Source of the DNA: TMED27 sp041397865
GTDB lineage: Bacteria > Pseudomonadota > Alphaproteobacteria > Micavibrionales > Micavibrionaceae
Assembly: GCA_041397865.1 (NCBI GenBank)
Contig: JAWKVT010000001.1
Span: forward strand, 496,001 to 560,000
Length of the DNA stretch: 64,000 nt
Direction of reading: 5' to 3'
Every line of letters begins with the position of its first letter. Positions within the stretch are counted from its first letter, which is position 1. The notes under the pieces are model-generated. The model was not told the DNA's origin, searched no databases, and saw only the letters and a list, made by a program, of their open reading frames with translations. A program made the position numbers and the translations under genes. Shown here one piece after another: positions 17,569 through 25,797 of the stretch.

Positions 17569-18777
17569 TCACCGATCAATCTCCCCAAACACAATATCCA
17601 GCGAGCCGATAATCGACACCGCATCGGCGAGTTGATGGCCCTTGCTCATAAAATCAAACGCCGCCAGATGCGCAAACCCCGGTGCGCGGATGCGGCAGCG
17701 ATACGGCTTGTTCGTCCCGTCCGAAACCAGGTACACGCCAAACTCCCCCTTCGGCGCTTCCACCGCAGTGTAGGTTTCCCCGGCGGGCACATGAAAACCT
17801 TCCGTATACAGTTTGAAATGATGGATCATCGCCTCCATGGACGATTTCATCTCCGCACGCGGCGGCGGACAAACTTTATAATCATTCGTCTTCACATCGC
17901 CAACAGGCATCTTTTCAATCGCCCGCTTCATGATTTTCAGCGATTCATACATCTCCGCCATCCGCACCAGATACCGCGCATAACAATCCCCGGTCTTTCC
18001 GGTCGGAATATCAAAGTCAAACTCCTCATAAGAATCATAAGGCTGGCTCTTGCGCAAATCCCACGGCACTCCCGAACCGCGCAGCATCGGCCCGCTAAAG
18101 CCCCAATCCAGCGCGTCTTCCTTCGAAACAATGCCGATATCCACCGTCCGCTGCTTGAAAATCCGGTTCTCCGTCAACAAAGTCTCCAGATCCGCCAGAA
18201 AAGCCGGCAACTCCTCAACCCACACCATCATATCGTCCAGCAACCCCGCAGGCACATCCTGCGACACCCCGCCGGGACGGAAATAATTCGCATGAAGCCG
18301 CGCCCCGCACACACGCTCGTAAAATTCCATGCCCTTCTCGCGCTCTTCAAACCCCCACAGCGCAGGCGTAACCGCCCCGACATCAAGAGCAAAAGTGGTG
18401 ATGTTCAAGATATGATTGAGAACCCGCCCAAGCTCGCAAAACAACACGCGGATATACTGCCCGCGCTTGGGCACGGATATGCCCAGAAGCTTTTCCACCG
18501 CCAGCGCAAACACATGTTCCTGATTCATCGGACAAACATAATCAAGCCGGTCGAAATACGGCAAAGCCTGCGTATAGGTTTTATACTCGATCAGCTTCTC
18601 AGTCCCCCGGTGAAGCAGTCCGATATGCGGATCAGCCCGCTCGACAATCTCGCCTTCCATCTCAAGCACCAGACGAAGCACCCCGTGCGCCGCCGGATGC
18701 TGCGGCCCGAAATTCATCGTAAACGGCTTGATCTGCGTCTCTTCCGCTATGTCGATATCCTGCTTCTCTGCACTCAT
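17569..18777 (-). CDS. nuoD: NADH-quinone oxidoreductase subunit D
   Basis: 49-kDa subunit forming part of the quinone-binding site. 402 residues. Seen: MNFGPQHPAAHGVLRLVLEMEGEIVERADPHIGLLHRGTEKLIEYKTYTQALPYFDRLDYV at the N-terminus and the C-terminal EAPKGEFGVYLVSDGTNKPYRCRIRAPGFAHL, ending SLDIVFGEIDR. The His/Tyr of the quinone pocket (HGVLR, YFDRLDY) are kept. Stand-alone NuoC and NuoD, not fused. The start overlaps the FliL-like gene by 4 bp. Confidence 0.97.
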   Translation of the reverse strand: MSAEKQDIDIAEETQIKPFTMNFGPQHPAAHGVLRLVLEMEGEIVERADPHIGLLHRGTEKLIEYKTYTQALPYFDRLDYVCPMNQEHVFALAVEKLLGISVPKRGQYIRVLFCELGRVLNHILNITTFALDVGAVTPALWGFEEREKGMEFYERVCGARLHANYFRPGGVSQDVPAGLLDDMMVWVEELPAFLADLETLLTENRIFKQRTVDIGIVSKEDALDWGFSGPMLRGSGVPWDLRKSQPYDSYEEFDFDIPTGKTGDCYARYLVRMAEMYESLKIMKRAIEKMPVGDVKTNDYKVCPPPRAEMKSSMEAMIHHFKLYTEGFHVPAGETYTAVEAPKGEFGVYLVSDGTNKPYRCRIRAPGFAHLAAFDFMSKGHQLADAVSIIGSLDIVFGEIDR

Positions 18778-19436
18778 TTAATCAAAACTTCCTGTATCAA
18801 AACATCTTTTACACGACCTTCACCGACAACATCTCCCGCAGCCCTTAAAAGCTCTTTCTTAACAACAGAGAATTTTGCAGTACCGCGCAAGTTTTCAAGG
18901 GTCAAATCAGCAATAACAAGGCGAAACGCCTCCACAATTTGGGCCTCCACCGCAGAAACCCTATCCTCCTGCCCTTCTTGAACTTCTAAAGACACTCTAA
19001 GAATCATATAACGAGAAGAACCTTCGGGCTCATTCAACCCCTGAACGATCGTTGGAACTTGAACAAAATGCGATGAAGGCGCAACCGGACGTATTTCAAA
19101 TTGAGGCCTTTCAACAACCTGCGGGGTCATAGCAATCTCTTTTTTCCGGACGGCTTCTTCAAAGCTTTGCTCAGCATGAGCAACCTGAACAGCCCCATCG
19201 ACCATATGCATAATTTCATATTGCTGATACGTCAAAAAACCAAGCCAGATCAAAATGACATACATAACCAAATCGTGCTGCACAAATGAAGTGCGAACTG
19301 ACGGCACTCCATAAGAAGGCATATTCTGACGCGGCAGCATGTTTCCAGACCCAGTCGCCGCGCTAGCGACAGCGCCCTTCTCATCACCTATGATCGAACG
19401 AATTTCTTTCAAAGTATCATCAATACTTCCCGTCAT
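18774..19436 (-). CDS. FliL-like single-pass membrane protein inside the nuo operon
   Basis: 220 residues. The N-terminal 50 are polar (MTGSIDDTLKEIRSIIGDEK), then one membrane segment (LVMYVILIWLGFLTYQQYEIM, about 55-75), then a soluble domain. The domain (SSRYMILRVSLEVQE, VSAVEAQIVEAFRLVIADLTLENLRGTAKFSVVKKELLRAAGDVVGEGRVKDVLIQEVLIK) follows the FliL pattern of a strand, a helix, and a final V..V...EVLI strand. FliL associates with the flagellar motor stator. The gene overlaps nuoC and nuoD by 4 bp on each side, so it is co-translated with complex I subunits. The family call is from pattern only; stomatin-linked or other FliL-fold proteins are alternatives. Confidence 0.55.
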   Translation of the reverse strand: MTGSIDDTLKEIRSIIGDEKGAVASAATGSGNMLPRQNMPSYGVPSVRTSFVQHDLVMYVILIWLGFLTYQQYEIMHMVDGAVQVAHAEQSFEEAVRKKEIAMTPQVVERPQFEIRPVAPSSHFVQVPTIVQGLNEPEGSSRYMILRVSLEVQEGQEDRVSAVEAQIVEAFRLVIADLTLENLRGTAKFSVVKKELLRAAGDVVGEGRVKDVLIQEVLIK

Positions 19437-20083
19437 GAGCCGCTTCCCGCTTTAGCGCCTTTCCACCCATGCGCCGGTTTCATCGCCTTTTCATCCCCGG
19501 GAAGCTGCACATCCGTCATCGCTTCCCACGGTGAAAGCGCATCAAAATTGCGGAAGTCCTGCTGAAGCTTCACCGGCTCATAAACCACACGTTTAAGCTC
19601 GTCATCATAACGAAGCTCGACATACCCCGTCAGCGGGAAATCCTTGCGCTGCGGATGCCCTTCAAACCCGTAATCGGTCAAAATCCGGCGTAAATCCGCA
19701 TGCCCGTCGAAAAGCACCCCATACATGTCCCAAACCTCGCGCTCAAACCACCCGGCAGAGCTGTAAACATCACAAACCGAAGGCACAGGCGTCTCCTCAC
19801 CCGCCCGAACCTTTACCCGAACCCGGTGGTTATGCCGCATAGACAGCAAAATATAAATAACATCAAAGCGCTCCGTCCGCTCCGGATAATCCGCTCCGCA
19901 TACATCCAGCAACAAGTGAAACGAGCACTCTTTATCATCGCGCAGGAAATGTAAAATATGCTTGATATCCTCACGCTTGGCATTCAAAGAAAGCTCGCCG
20001 TTGAAAAACTCATAGCTCTCCACCGAGCCGTCAAGCCTCTCCATAACGTAATCCGCCAAATCTTTAAGAGCATCTGTCGCCAT
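19433..20083 (-). CDS. nuoC: NADH-quinone oxidoreductase subunit C
   Basis: 30-kDa subunit of the hydrophilic arm. 216 residues. Key stretch: SAGWFEREVWDMYGVLFDGHADLRRILTDYGFEGHPQRKDFPLTGYVELRYDDELKRVVYEPVKL. Its start shares a base with the nuoB stop. Complete. Confidence 0.97.
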   Translation of the reverse strand: MATDALKDLADYVMERLDGSVESYEFFNGELSLNAKREDIKHILHFLRDDKECSFHLLLDVCGADYPERTERFDVIYILLSMRHNHRVRVKVRAGEETPVPSVCDVYSSAGWFEREVWDMYGVLFDGHADLRRILTDYGFEGHPQRKDFPLTGYVELRYDDELKRVVYEPVKLQQDFRNFDALSPWEAMTDVQLPGDEKAMKPAHGWKGAKAGSGS

Positions 20084-20658
20084 TACCGGGCAATCCTCGT
20101 ATCTTCGCGCTGAATTTTCTTCTGCAATTGCAACAGGCCGTAAACCAACGCTTCCGCCGTCGGCGGGCAGCCCGGCACATAAATATCCACCGGCACAATG
20201 CGATCACACCCGCGCACAACGGAATAGGAATAATGATAATACCCGCCGCCATTGGCGCAAGACCCCATAGACACCACCCAGCGCGGCTCCGGCATCTGGT
20301 CGTAAACCCGGCGCAGCGCAGGCGCCATCTTGTTGGTCAGCGTTCCCGCCACAATCATCACATCCGATTGCCGCGGCGAAGGCCGCGGAATAATCCCGAA
20401 ACGGTCCAGATCATACCGCGACATATAAGCGTGAATCATCTCCACCGCGCAGCACGCCAAACCAAACGTCATCGGCCAAAGCGAACCCGTCCGCGCCCAG
20501 TCAAACAACGCATCCGTAGAGGTCAGCAAAAACCCCTTCTCATCCAGCGTCTTCGAAATCGCCGCAGGCACCACGTCCTGCTCCTCCGGCGACGGCACCC
20601 CGGCCGCCGTACGAAGATTATAAGCCGGTGCTTCTATGATATTTTTATCGTGACCCAT
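20083..20658 (-). CDS. nuoB: NADH-quinone oxidoreductase subunit B
   Basis: Carries cluster N2, which hands electrons to quinone. 191 residues. Ligands: the tandem Cys in FGLACCAVEM, the Cys in SMGSCANGGGYYH, and the Cys in VPGCPPTAEAL. Complete and typical. Confidence 0.98.
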   Translation of the reverse strand: MGHDKNIIEAPAYNLRTAAGVPSPEEQDVVPAAISKTLDEKGFLLTSTDALFDWARTGSLWPMTFGLACCAVEMIHAYMSRYDLDRFGIIPRPSPRQSDVMIVAGTLTNKMAPALRRVYDQMPEPRWVVSMGSCANGGGYYHYSYSVVRGCDRIVPVDIYVPGCPPTAEALVYGLLQLQKKIQREDTRIAR

Positions 20659-20670
20659 AATTAAACCGCC

Positions 20671-21042
20671 CTATTCCCAATCAAGACCGCCCTTTTTCCA
20701 TTCATAAATAAACCCGACCGTCAAAACGCCCAGAAACACCATCATCGACCAAAAACCAAACACGCCAATCGCCCCCAATGAAATCGCCCACGGAAACAAA
20801 AATGCAATCTCCAGATCAAAAATAATAAACAGCAAACAGACCAGATAAAACCGCACATCAAATTTATTCCGCGCATCTGCAAACGCATCAAACCCGCACT
20901 CATAGGCCGAAAGCTTTTCCGGATCGGGCTTACGCGGCCCCGCCAGCAAAGACCCCAAAATCATGGCAACCGAAACCCCGCCCGCTAAAACAATAAACAG
21001 CAAGATCGGCAGATAATTTATGAGCAATTCCTGAGAGGCCAT
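20671..21042 (-). CDS. nuoA: NADH-quinone oxidoreductase subunit A
   Basis: Small membrane subunit with three transmembrane helices. The start at 21042 (MASQELLINYLPILLF) gives 123 residues, the usual length; the open frame extends 20 codons further up but those codons do not fit the family. Seen: KLSAYECGFDAF (the Cys of the quinone-site loop), RNKFDVRFYLVCLLFIIFDLEIAFLFPWA. First gene of the nuo unit. Confidence 0.95.
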   Translation of the reverse strand: MASQELLINYLPILLFIVLAGGVSVAMILGSLLAGPRKPDPEKLSAYECGFDAFADARNKFDVRFYLVCLLFIIFDLEIAFLFPWAISLGAIGVFGFWSMMVFLGVLTVGFIYEWKKGGLDWE

Positions 21043-21143
21043 AATAAGCAAGCAGTCCTTTGAATAACCTGTGAAATACGTTTTAACACCGCTCCCCTCC
21101 AAAGAAAACAGCTATTGCGCTTTTGTATGCAAAAAATAGAATT

Positions 21144-21803
21144 TTAAAAGGAAGCCTGCGGCTCCGTAACATGATAAAGCACATTCATCCGCGGAAGGTA
21201 GCCCCCCGTTAAACGCTCGGCAAGCCCCTTCCAACCAGCCTGTTTTGGCTCAGTATGTATCGAAGGATTCCAGCGCCCTTGCCCCATACGAAAGGATAAA
21301 ATAGAATCTCTAGGCGCTTGGTAAAAAGGAGCAAAAGCTTTAATGCGCAACCGGGCCTCATTAAACTCATAAACCAAGTCGCTTTCATCCTGAACAGTCC
21401 TTTCTCCTCCCAACTGTATATAAGGACCTCCGAGAGATTCTTCGTAAACATAATCCTTAGGATCAGCAATATACGTCTCTTCCCATGCTATCGTCTCAAA
21501 ACAGCGCAACAAATACCGTGAATCAAAATCATCACAATGCCAATAAGGACGAAAAGGAGGCTTATCATCCAGAAGATGCTTCTCTGTCGTATTCTTCGGA
21601 CCTATATTCAATCTGCAACTGACATTTTTATCCGGGTATATTTCTTGCAATAAACATAAATTCTCATCCATATACGCTACCAATCTATCAAACGCACCAA
21701 CCTCCTGCGCCGTAGCCCCCCTCCTTAAAATAGAGCCTACAAGAGCTTTCAAGGCTGAAATAGATTTTTTAATACATATCTTCAAAAAGATCGCAGGTAT
21801 CAT
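21144..21803 (-). CDS. Hypothetical protein
   Basis: About 219 residues from the ATG at 21803 (MIPAIFLKICIKKSISALKAL). It contains RLNIGPKNTTEKHLLDDKPPFRPYWHCDDFDSRYLLRCFETIAWEETYIADPKDYVYEE and ends LPRMNVLYHVTEPQASF. The pattern of a His/Asp pair after PYW and the closing RMNVLYHVT resemble a small cupin-like or oxygenase fold, but I cannot assign a family. The first codons overlap the end of the next upstream gene by about 35 bp in another frame, so the two could be one gene split by a frameshift. Confidence 0.55.
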   Translation of the reverse strand: MIPAIFLKICIKKSISALKALVGSILRRGATAQEVGAFDRLVAYMDENLCLLQEIYPDKNVSCRLNIGPKNTTEKHLLDDKPPFRPYWHCDDFDSRYLLRCFETIAWEETYIADPKDYVYEESLGGPYIQLGGERTVQDESDLVYEFNEARLRIKAFAPFYQAPRDSILSFRMGQGRWNPSIHTEPKQAGWKGLAERLTGGYLPRMNVLYHVTEPQASF

Positions 21804-22080
21804 AATCGTTATTCTTACGCCACTCACCCAAAACCCTGCGCGTATCATAATCCAGACTCTTCTGCCCCCCGACCCAGATTCCGCAATTCACCAGATTTTC
21901 CATATCAGAAACAGGTTCCGCCGCCTTACAGATTGCAGCCATAGCCTCCTGACGGCTCCTCCCCTCAACCCAACATATATTACCCAGCCTGTTCGCCACA
22001 TCACGATCAATACGCACAACAGAGCGTTTCCAATGCGCCTGCAGCAACGGCCAAAGATTTGCACGAATGTCCTTATCCAT
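21769..22080 (-). CDS. Hypothetical protein, possibly the N-terminal half of the following gene
   Basis: 103 residues: MDKDIRANLWPLLQAHWKRS, then a helical region with VANRLGNICWVEGRSRQEAMAAICKAAE, ending DYDTCDLFEDMY. Not recognised. It lies just before tRNA-Asp's terminator and overlaps the next gene in a shifted frame. The helical N-terminal and the strand-rich second half could belong to one protein of about 320 residues. Confidence 0.5.
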   Translation of the reverse strand: MDKDIRANLWPLLQAHWKRSVVRIDRDVANRLGNICWVEGRSRQEAMAAICKAAEPVSDMENLVNCGIWVGGQKSLDYDTRRVLGEWRKNNDYDTCDLFEDMY

Positions 22081-22125
22081 AAAAAATTATTAGCAATTAT
22101 GGATAATGAAGACAAGAAAAACAAA

Positions 22126-22157
22126 AAGCCCCGAACATATCTAAATATCCGAGGCTT
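22126..22157 (-). terminator. Rho-independent terminator downstream of tRNA-Asp
   Basis: Read on the minus strand: AAGCCTCG, a 16-base loop, CGGGGCTT, then TTTGTTTTT. Eight paired positions (one G-U). Ends the tRNA-Asp transcript. Confidence 0.75.
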
Positions 22158-22183
22158 AAATCCTTATCACTAAAACCATCAAA

Positions 22184-22260
22184 TGGCGCGAGTGACGAGA
22201 CTTGAACTCGCGGCCTCCGCCGTGACAGGGCGGCGCTCTAACCAACTGAGCTACACCCGC
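22184..22260 (-). tRNA. tRNA-Asp (GTC)
   Basis: Cloverleaf with acceptor GCGGGTG/CACTCGC, D-arm GCTCAGTTGGTTAGAGC, anticodon stem GCCGCCC region with loop holding GTC, T-arm GCGAG-TTCAAGT-CTCGT. Discriminator G73 fits tRNA-Asp, and CCA is encoded. Confidence 0.95.
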
Positions 22261-22366
22261 GCATTTGAGGTGAGTTTTAATATCAATTTACAAGGGCTGC
22301 TGTCAACGGGTTTTGAAAGAAACTATAAATTGCCAAAACATCCCTTTAAATGTTATACATAAGGTA

Positions 22367-23068
22367 ATGATTGACGAAGTATACACAGATAGCAGCGCTC
22401 AACCCGCCGAAGATCCTCTGGCTTACGTCCCTGATGCCTACAGAACAAACGAGCAAGGGATTAAATGCCTTGTACTGGATACAGACAAAATTGACTTCTC
22501 AAACGCACAACACGCAAGAAAAAAAGCAACAACATTGGTCATAGAAGCCCGCGGCGGAGAAAACACCGCACAAATTTTTGCCAACGGTAAAGAAACACAA
22601 TGGCCTTACACTGCACAAAACGGCGATGCCATCTTTATTCAGGGCGATATAGAAGCGGGCCTGAGCTTCATGAAAACAGGAGAAATCCCCGAAACACACG
22701 GCCCAATTGACGTATACGTTCCTGATAATGCCAAGCTTTCCTCAACCGGGCGCCTGCAATTTAAAGACCTTGAAGCCGAAGGATTCGAGATTCTCCCCCG
22801 TCAGGACGGGGATATAGGCACCATGGTCAAAAGCCCTCCGGCAAAAATTCTTCATGAAGCCAATCAATATTGGGTTTGTATCACCCCCAAAAAAGAAGAC
22901 GGGCAAATCAAGTTTTTCCCTCCCAAATCTTCTTTTAAGCTTCTGGACGGCGCTGTTTCCGGAATCAACAAAATAGCTTTTGACGAAACATGGGAAATAT
23001 TACCTGAACCTAACACAGGCGTAGCTCTCGAAAAGGACCAAACCTCTGCGCCTGAATCAGGCCGCTAA
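22367..23068 (+). CDS. Hypothetical protein
   Basis: 233 residues from the ATG at 22367, preceded by AAGG. No signal peptide or membrane segment. Contains VYVPDNAKLSSTGRLQFKDLEAEGFEILPRQDGDIGTMVKSPPAKILHEANQYWVCITPKKEDG. Acidic N-terminus (DEVYTDSSAQPAEDPLAYVPDAYRT). Family not recognised. It is convergent with alanine dehydrogenase, and their ends overlap by 12 bp. Confidence 0.7.
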   Translation: MIDEVYTDSSAQPAEDPLAYVPDAYRTNEQGIKCLVLDTDKIDFSNAQHARKKATTLVIEARGGENTAQIFANGKETQWPYTAQNGDAIFIQGDIEAGLSFMKTGEIPETHGPIDVYVPDNAKLSSTGRLQFKDLEAEGFEILPRQDGDIGTMVKSPPAKILHEANQYWVCITPKKEDGQIKFFPPKSSFKLLDGAVSGINKIAFDETWEILPEPNTGVALEKDQTSAPESGR

Positions 23069-24178
23069 ACTTTCCTCCGCCGGATTAAAATCAAGATCCA
23101 GCGCCTCGGCCACCGCTTTATGCGTGATTTTCCCACCACAAACATTAAGCCCTTCAAGAAAGTTCGGATTCTCTCCCAAAGCTGCCTTCCACCCTTTATT
23201 CGCCAGATCCAGAGCATACGGCAAAACGGAATGGTTCAGCGCCAACGCAGAAGACAGCGGAACCGCACCGGGCATATTGGCCACACAATAATGCACAACA
23301 TTATCAACCACATACGTTGGATTATCATGCGTCGTGGCTTTCGAAGTTTCCGCGCACCCCCCTTGGTCGATCGCAATATCAACAAAAACCGATCCGGGAA
23401 TCATCCCACCCAGCATATCTTTACGAATAAGCTGCGGCGCGGACGCCCCCGGAATCAAAACCGCGCCGATCACAAGATCCGCCTCCGGCAAAAGCCGCGC
23501 CAGCGTATCGGTGTTGGAATAAATAATATTCGCCCTGCCGATAAAATATTCATCCAGAAAACGCATGCGCTCATTTGATTTTTCAAGAATCGTCACATTC
23601 GCGCCCAGCCCCGTGGCCATCTGCGCCGCATGAAATCCCGCTACGCCGCCGCCGATAATCAAAACTTCCGCAGGCTTCACCCCCGGAACCCCACCAATCA
23701 AGCGTCCTGTTCCACCTTTATGCTTCTGCAAATGATACGCCCCCACCTGTACGGAAAGCCGCCCGGCAATCTCGCTCATCGGCTGAAGCAGCGGCAAACT
23801 GCGCCCGTCCTGTCCGGTAACCGTCTCATAGGCAATCGCAACGGCGCCCGAATCCATCAAGCCCCGCGCCTGCGCCGGGTCCGCCGCCAAATGCAGATAA
23901 GTAAACAAAACCTGCCCCGGACGCAGCATTTTACACTCCTGCGCCTGCGGCTCCTTCACCTTGACGATCATTTCCGCTTTTTCAAACACTTCTGCGGCAT
24001 TAGCGGCAATTTTCGCCCCGGCCTGCTCATAATGCGCATCAGTGAAATTAATCGCCGCACCCGCCCCCGTTTCCACCAGAACCTCATGACCGTGACGCAC
24101 CAGTTCGACAACCGACGAAGGCACAAGCCCCACGCGATGCTCAAGTGTTTTAATTTCTTTGGGAACACCAATCAGCAT
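23057..24178 (-). CDS. ald: Alanine dehydrogenase
   Basis: Reversible NAD-dependent deamination of L-alanine to pyruvate and ammonia. 373 residues, full length. Starts MLIGVPKEIKTLEHRVGLVPSSV; catalytic Lys in MIVKVKEP and His in FTYLHLAAD; Rossmann GGGVAGFHAAQMATGLGANVTILE; VDIAIDQGG and THDNPTYVVDNVVHYCVANMPGAVP near the C-terminus. Single-gene unit. Confidence 0.96.
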   Translation of the reverse strand: MLIGVPKEIKTLEHRVGLVPSSVVELVRHGHEVLVETGAGAAINFTDAHYEQAGAKIAANAAEVFEKAEMIVKVKEPQAQECKMLRPGQVLFTYLHLAADPAQARGLMDSGAVAIAYETVTGQDGRSLPLLQPMSEIAGRLSVQVGAYHLQKHKGGTGRLIGGVPGVKPAEVLIIGGGVAGFHAAQMATGLGANVTILEKSNERMRFLDEYFIGRANIIYSNTDTLARLLPEADLVIGAVLIPGASAPQLIRKDMLGGMIPGSVFVDIAIDQGGCAETSKATTHDNPTYVVDNVVHYCVANMPGAVPLSSALALNHSVLPYALDLANKGWKAALGENPNFLEGLNVCGGKITHKAVAEALDLDFNPAEESLAA

Positions 24179-24255
24179 AAGAACCGCCTTTCAATTTAGA
24201 TGTGTATTGATACTGCTCGAAATCTCTAAAAAAACAAGACGCAGCGCAGCAAACT

Positions 24256-25707
24256 TTACGCAAGTCCGCCCAGCAGCACGTATTTCATTTCCAGATATTC
24301 ATCAATGCCGTATTTCGAACCTTCACGGCCAATGCCCGATTGCTTGATTCCGCCAAACGGCGCAACCTCGGTGGAAAGAATCGGTTTATTCACCGCCACC
24401 ATGCCGTATTCCAGCGCTTCAGCCACCCGCCAGACCCGGCCATGATCGCGTGAATAGAAATAAGAGGCCAGCCCGTAGATTGTATCATTCGCCTGAGCAA
24501 CCACATCCGCTTCATCGCTAAAACGAAACAATGGCGCAACCGGACCAAACGTTTCATCCGTGGCCACTTGCATATCTTTGGTCACATCCGTAAGCAAGGT
24601 CGGCTCAAAAAACAGCTCCCCGGCCTCAGCGGGCTTCCCACCCGTCACAAGCACCGCACCCTTTTCAAGCGCATCTTCAATATGCTCCTGCGCTTTTTGC
24701 ATCCCGGCTTCATCAATCATCGGCCCGATATCAGTGCCCTCTTCCGCACCATCTCCAACTTTCAAAGCCTTAATCTTCACGGCCAATTTCTCCGCAAATT
24801 CATCATAAACACTGTCCTGCACATAAATCCGGTTGGCACACACGCAAGTCTGCCCCGCATTGCGAAACTTGCAGATCATCGCCCCGTCCACAGCCGCATC
24901 AATATCCGCATCATCAAACACGATAAACGGCGCATTCCCCCCAAGCTCCAGAGAAATTTTCTTAATGCCTTCCGCACATTGCTTCATCAAAATGCGTCCC
25001 ACTTCCGTCGAACCGGTAAAGGAGAGCTTCCGCACCTTGTCATTCGCACAAAGCTCCGCGCCCACACCGCGCGCATCCGTTCCTGTTACCACATTAAATA
25101 CGCCGGGTGGAATCCCCGCCTCTTCCGCCAACACCGCCAAAGTCGTCGCCGATAGCGGCGTTTGCGAAGCCGGGCGGCTCACCACCGCACACCCAGCCGC
25201 CAAAGCCGGACCGACCTTACGCGTAATCATCGCCGATGGAAAATTCCACGGCGTAATCGTCGCGCACACGCCAATCGGTTGCTTCAAAACCATCATCCGC
25301 GCACCCGGCACATTCGATGGAATCACATCCCCGTAAACCCGCTTGGCTTCTTCGGCAAAAAACTCAATAAAGCTCGCGCCGTACAGAACCTCTCCCTTTG
25401 CCTCAAACAAAGGCTTGCCCTGCTCCGCCGTCAGGATGGCCGCCAGATCATCCGCGTTTTGAACAATCAACTCATACCACCGGCGCAGCAACGCCGCGCG
25501 CTCCTTCGCCGGTTTCGCCGCCCATGCCGGAAAAGCTTTATCCGCGGCCTCAATCGCTTTTTGAACATCAGCAACATCAAGATCAGCAACCTCAGCCACC
25601 CTTTCGCCATTGGCCGGATTCGTCACAGAAAATTGCTTCGAGCCATCAAGCCACTTGCCAGCTATATAGGCTTTTCCTGTCAGGAGTTTTTTATTCGATA
25701 GATTCAT
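24256..25707 (-). CDS. gabD: NAD(P)-dependent succinate-semialdehyde dehydrogenase
   Basis: Aldehyde dehydrogenase superfamily, 483 residues from MNLSNKKLLTGKAYIAGKW. Seen: TPWNFPSAMITRKVGPALAAGC, SFTGSTEVGRILM, the general base Glu in LELGGNAPFIVFDDADID, and the nucleophile Cys in RNAGQTCVCANRIYV (near residue 286). The C-terminal PFGGIKQSGIGREGSKYGIDEYLEMKYVLLGGL is typical of the GabD group, which oxidises succinate semialdehyde to succinate in GABA breakdown. No gabT is in the window, so another semialdehyde substrate is possible. An alternative start at 25731 would lie in the adjacent palindrome. Confidence 0.9.
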   Translation of the reverse strand: MNLSNKKLLTGKAYIAGKWLDGSKQFSVTNPANGERVAEVADLDVADVQKAIEAADKAFPAWAAKPAKERAALLRRWYELIVQNADDLAAILTAEQGKPLFEAKGEVLYGASFIEFFAEEAKRVYGDVIPSNVPGARMMVLKQPIGVCATITPWNFPSAMITRKVGPALAAGCAVVSRPASQTPLSATTLAVLAEEAGIPPGVFNVVTGTDARGVGAELCANDKVRKLSFTGSTEVGRILMKQCAEGIKKISLELGGNAPFIVFDDADIDAAVDGAMICKFRNAGQTCVCANRIYVQDSVYDEFAEKLAVKIKALKVGDGAEEGTDIGPMIDEAGMQKAQEHIEDALEKGAVLVTGGKPAEAGELFFEPTLLTDVTKDMQVATDETFGPVAPLFRFSDEADVVAQANDTIYGLASYFYSRDHGRVWRVAEALEYGMVAVNKPILSTEVAPFGGIKQSGIGREGSKYGIDEYLEMKYVLLGGLA

Positions 25708-25716
25708 AAGAAGATT

Positions 25717-25795
25717 TAACCACCAAGACACGAAGACACCAAGAAGAAATGATTTAAAAAAACTTGGTGTACTTGGTGCCTTGGTGGTTTTTTGA
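25717..25795. repeat. Palindromic repeat between gabD and ispG
   Basis: Left arm AACCACCAAGACACGAAG followed by ACACCAAG; right arm CTTGGTG, TACTTGGTG, CCTTGGTGGTTTT. The arms are near-complementary over about 27 bases with a centre near 25755, and each arm has an internal ACCAAG/CACCAAG repetition. Similar CCACCAAGACACGAAG palindromes are common intergenic repeats in many bacteria. It fills the gap and could act as a terminator for ispG. Confidence 0.75.
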
Positions 25796-25797
25796 AT

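Noticed and set aside
17461..18981. 506-codon plus-strand open frame across nuoD and the nuoD-nuoE palindrome
   Set aside because: Antisense to nuoD with shadow-like composition; no domain seen.
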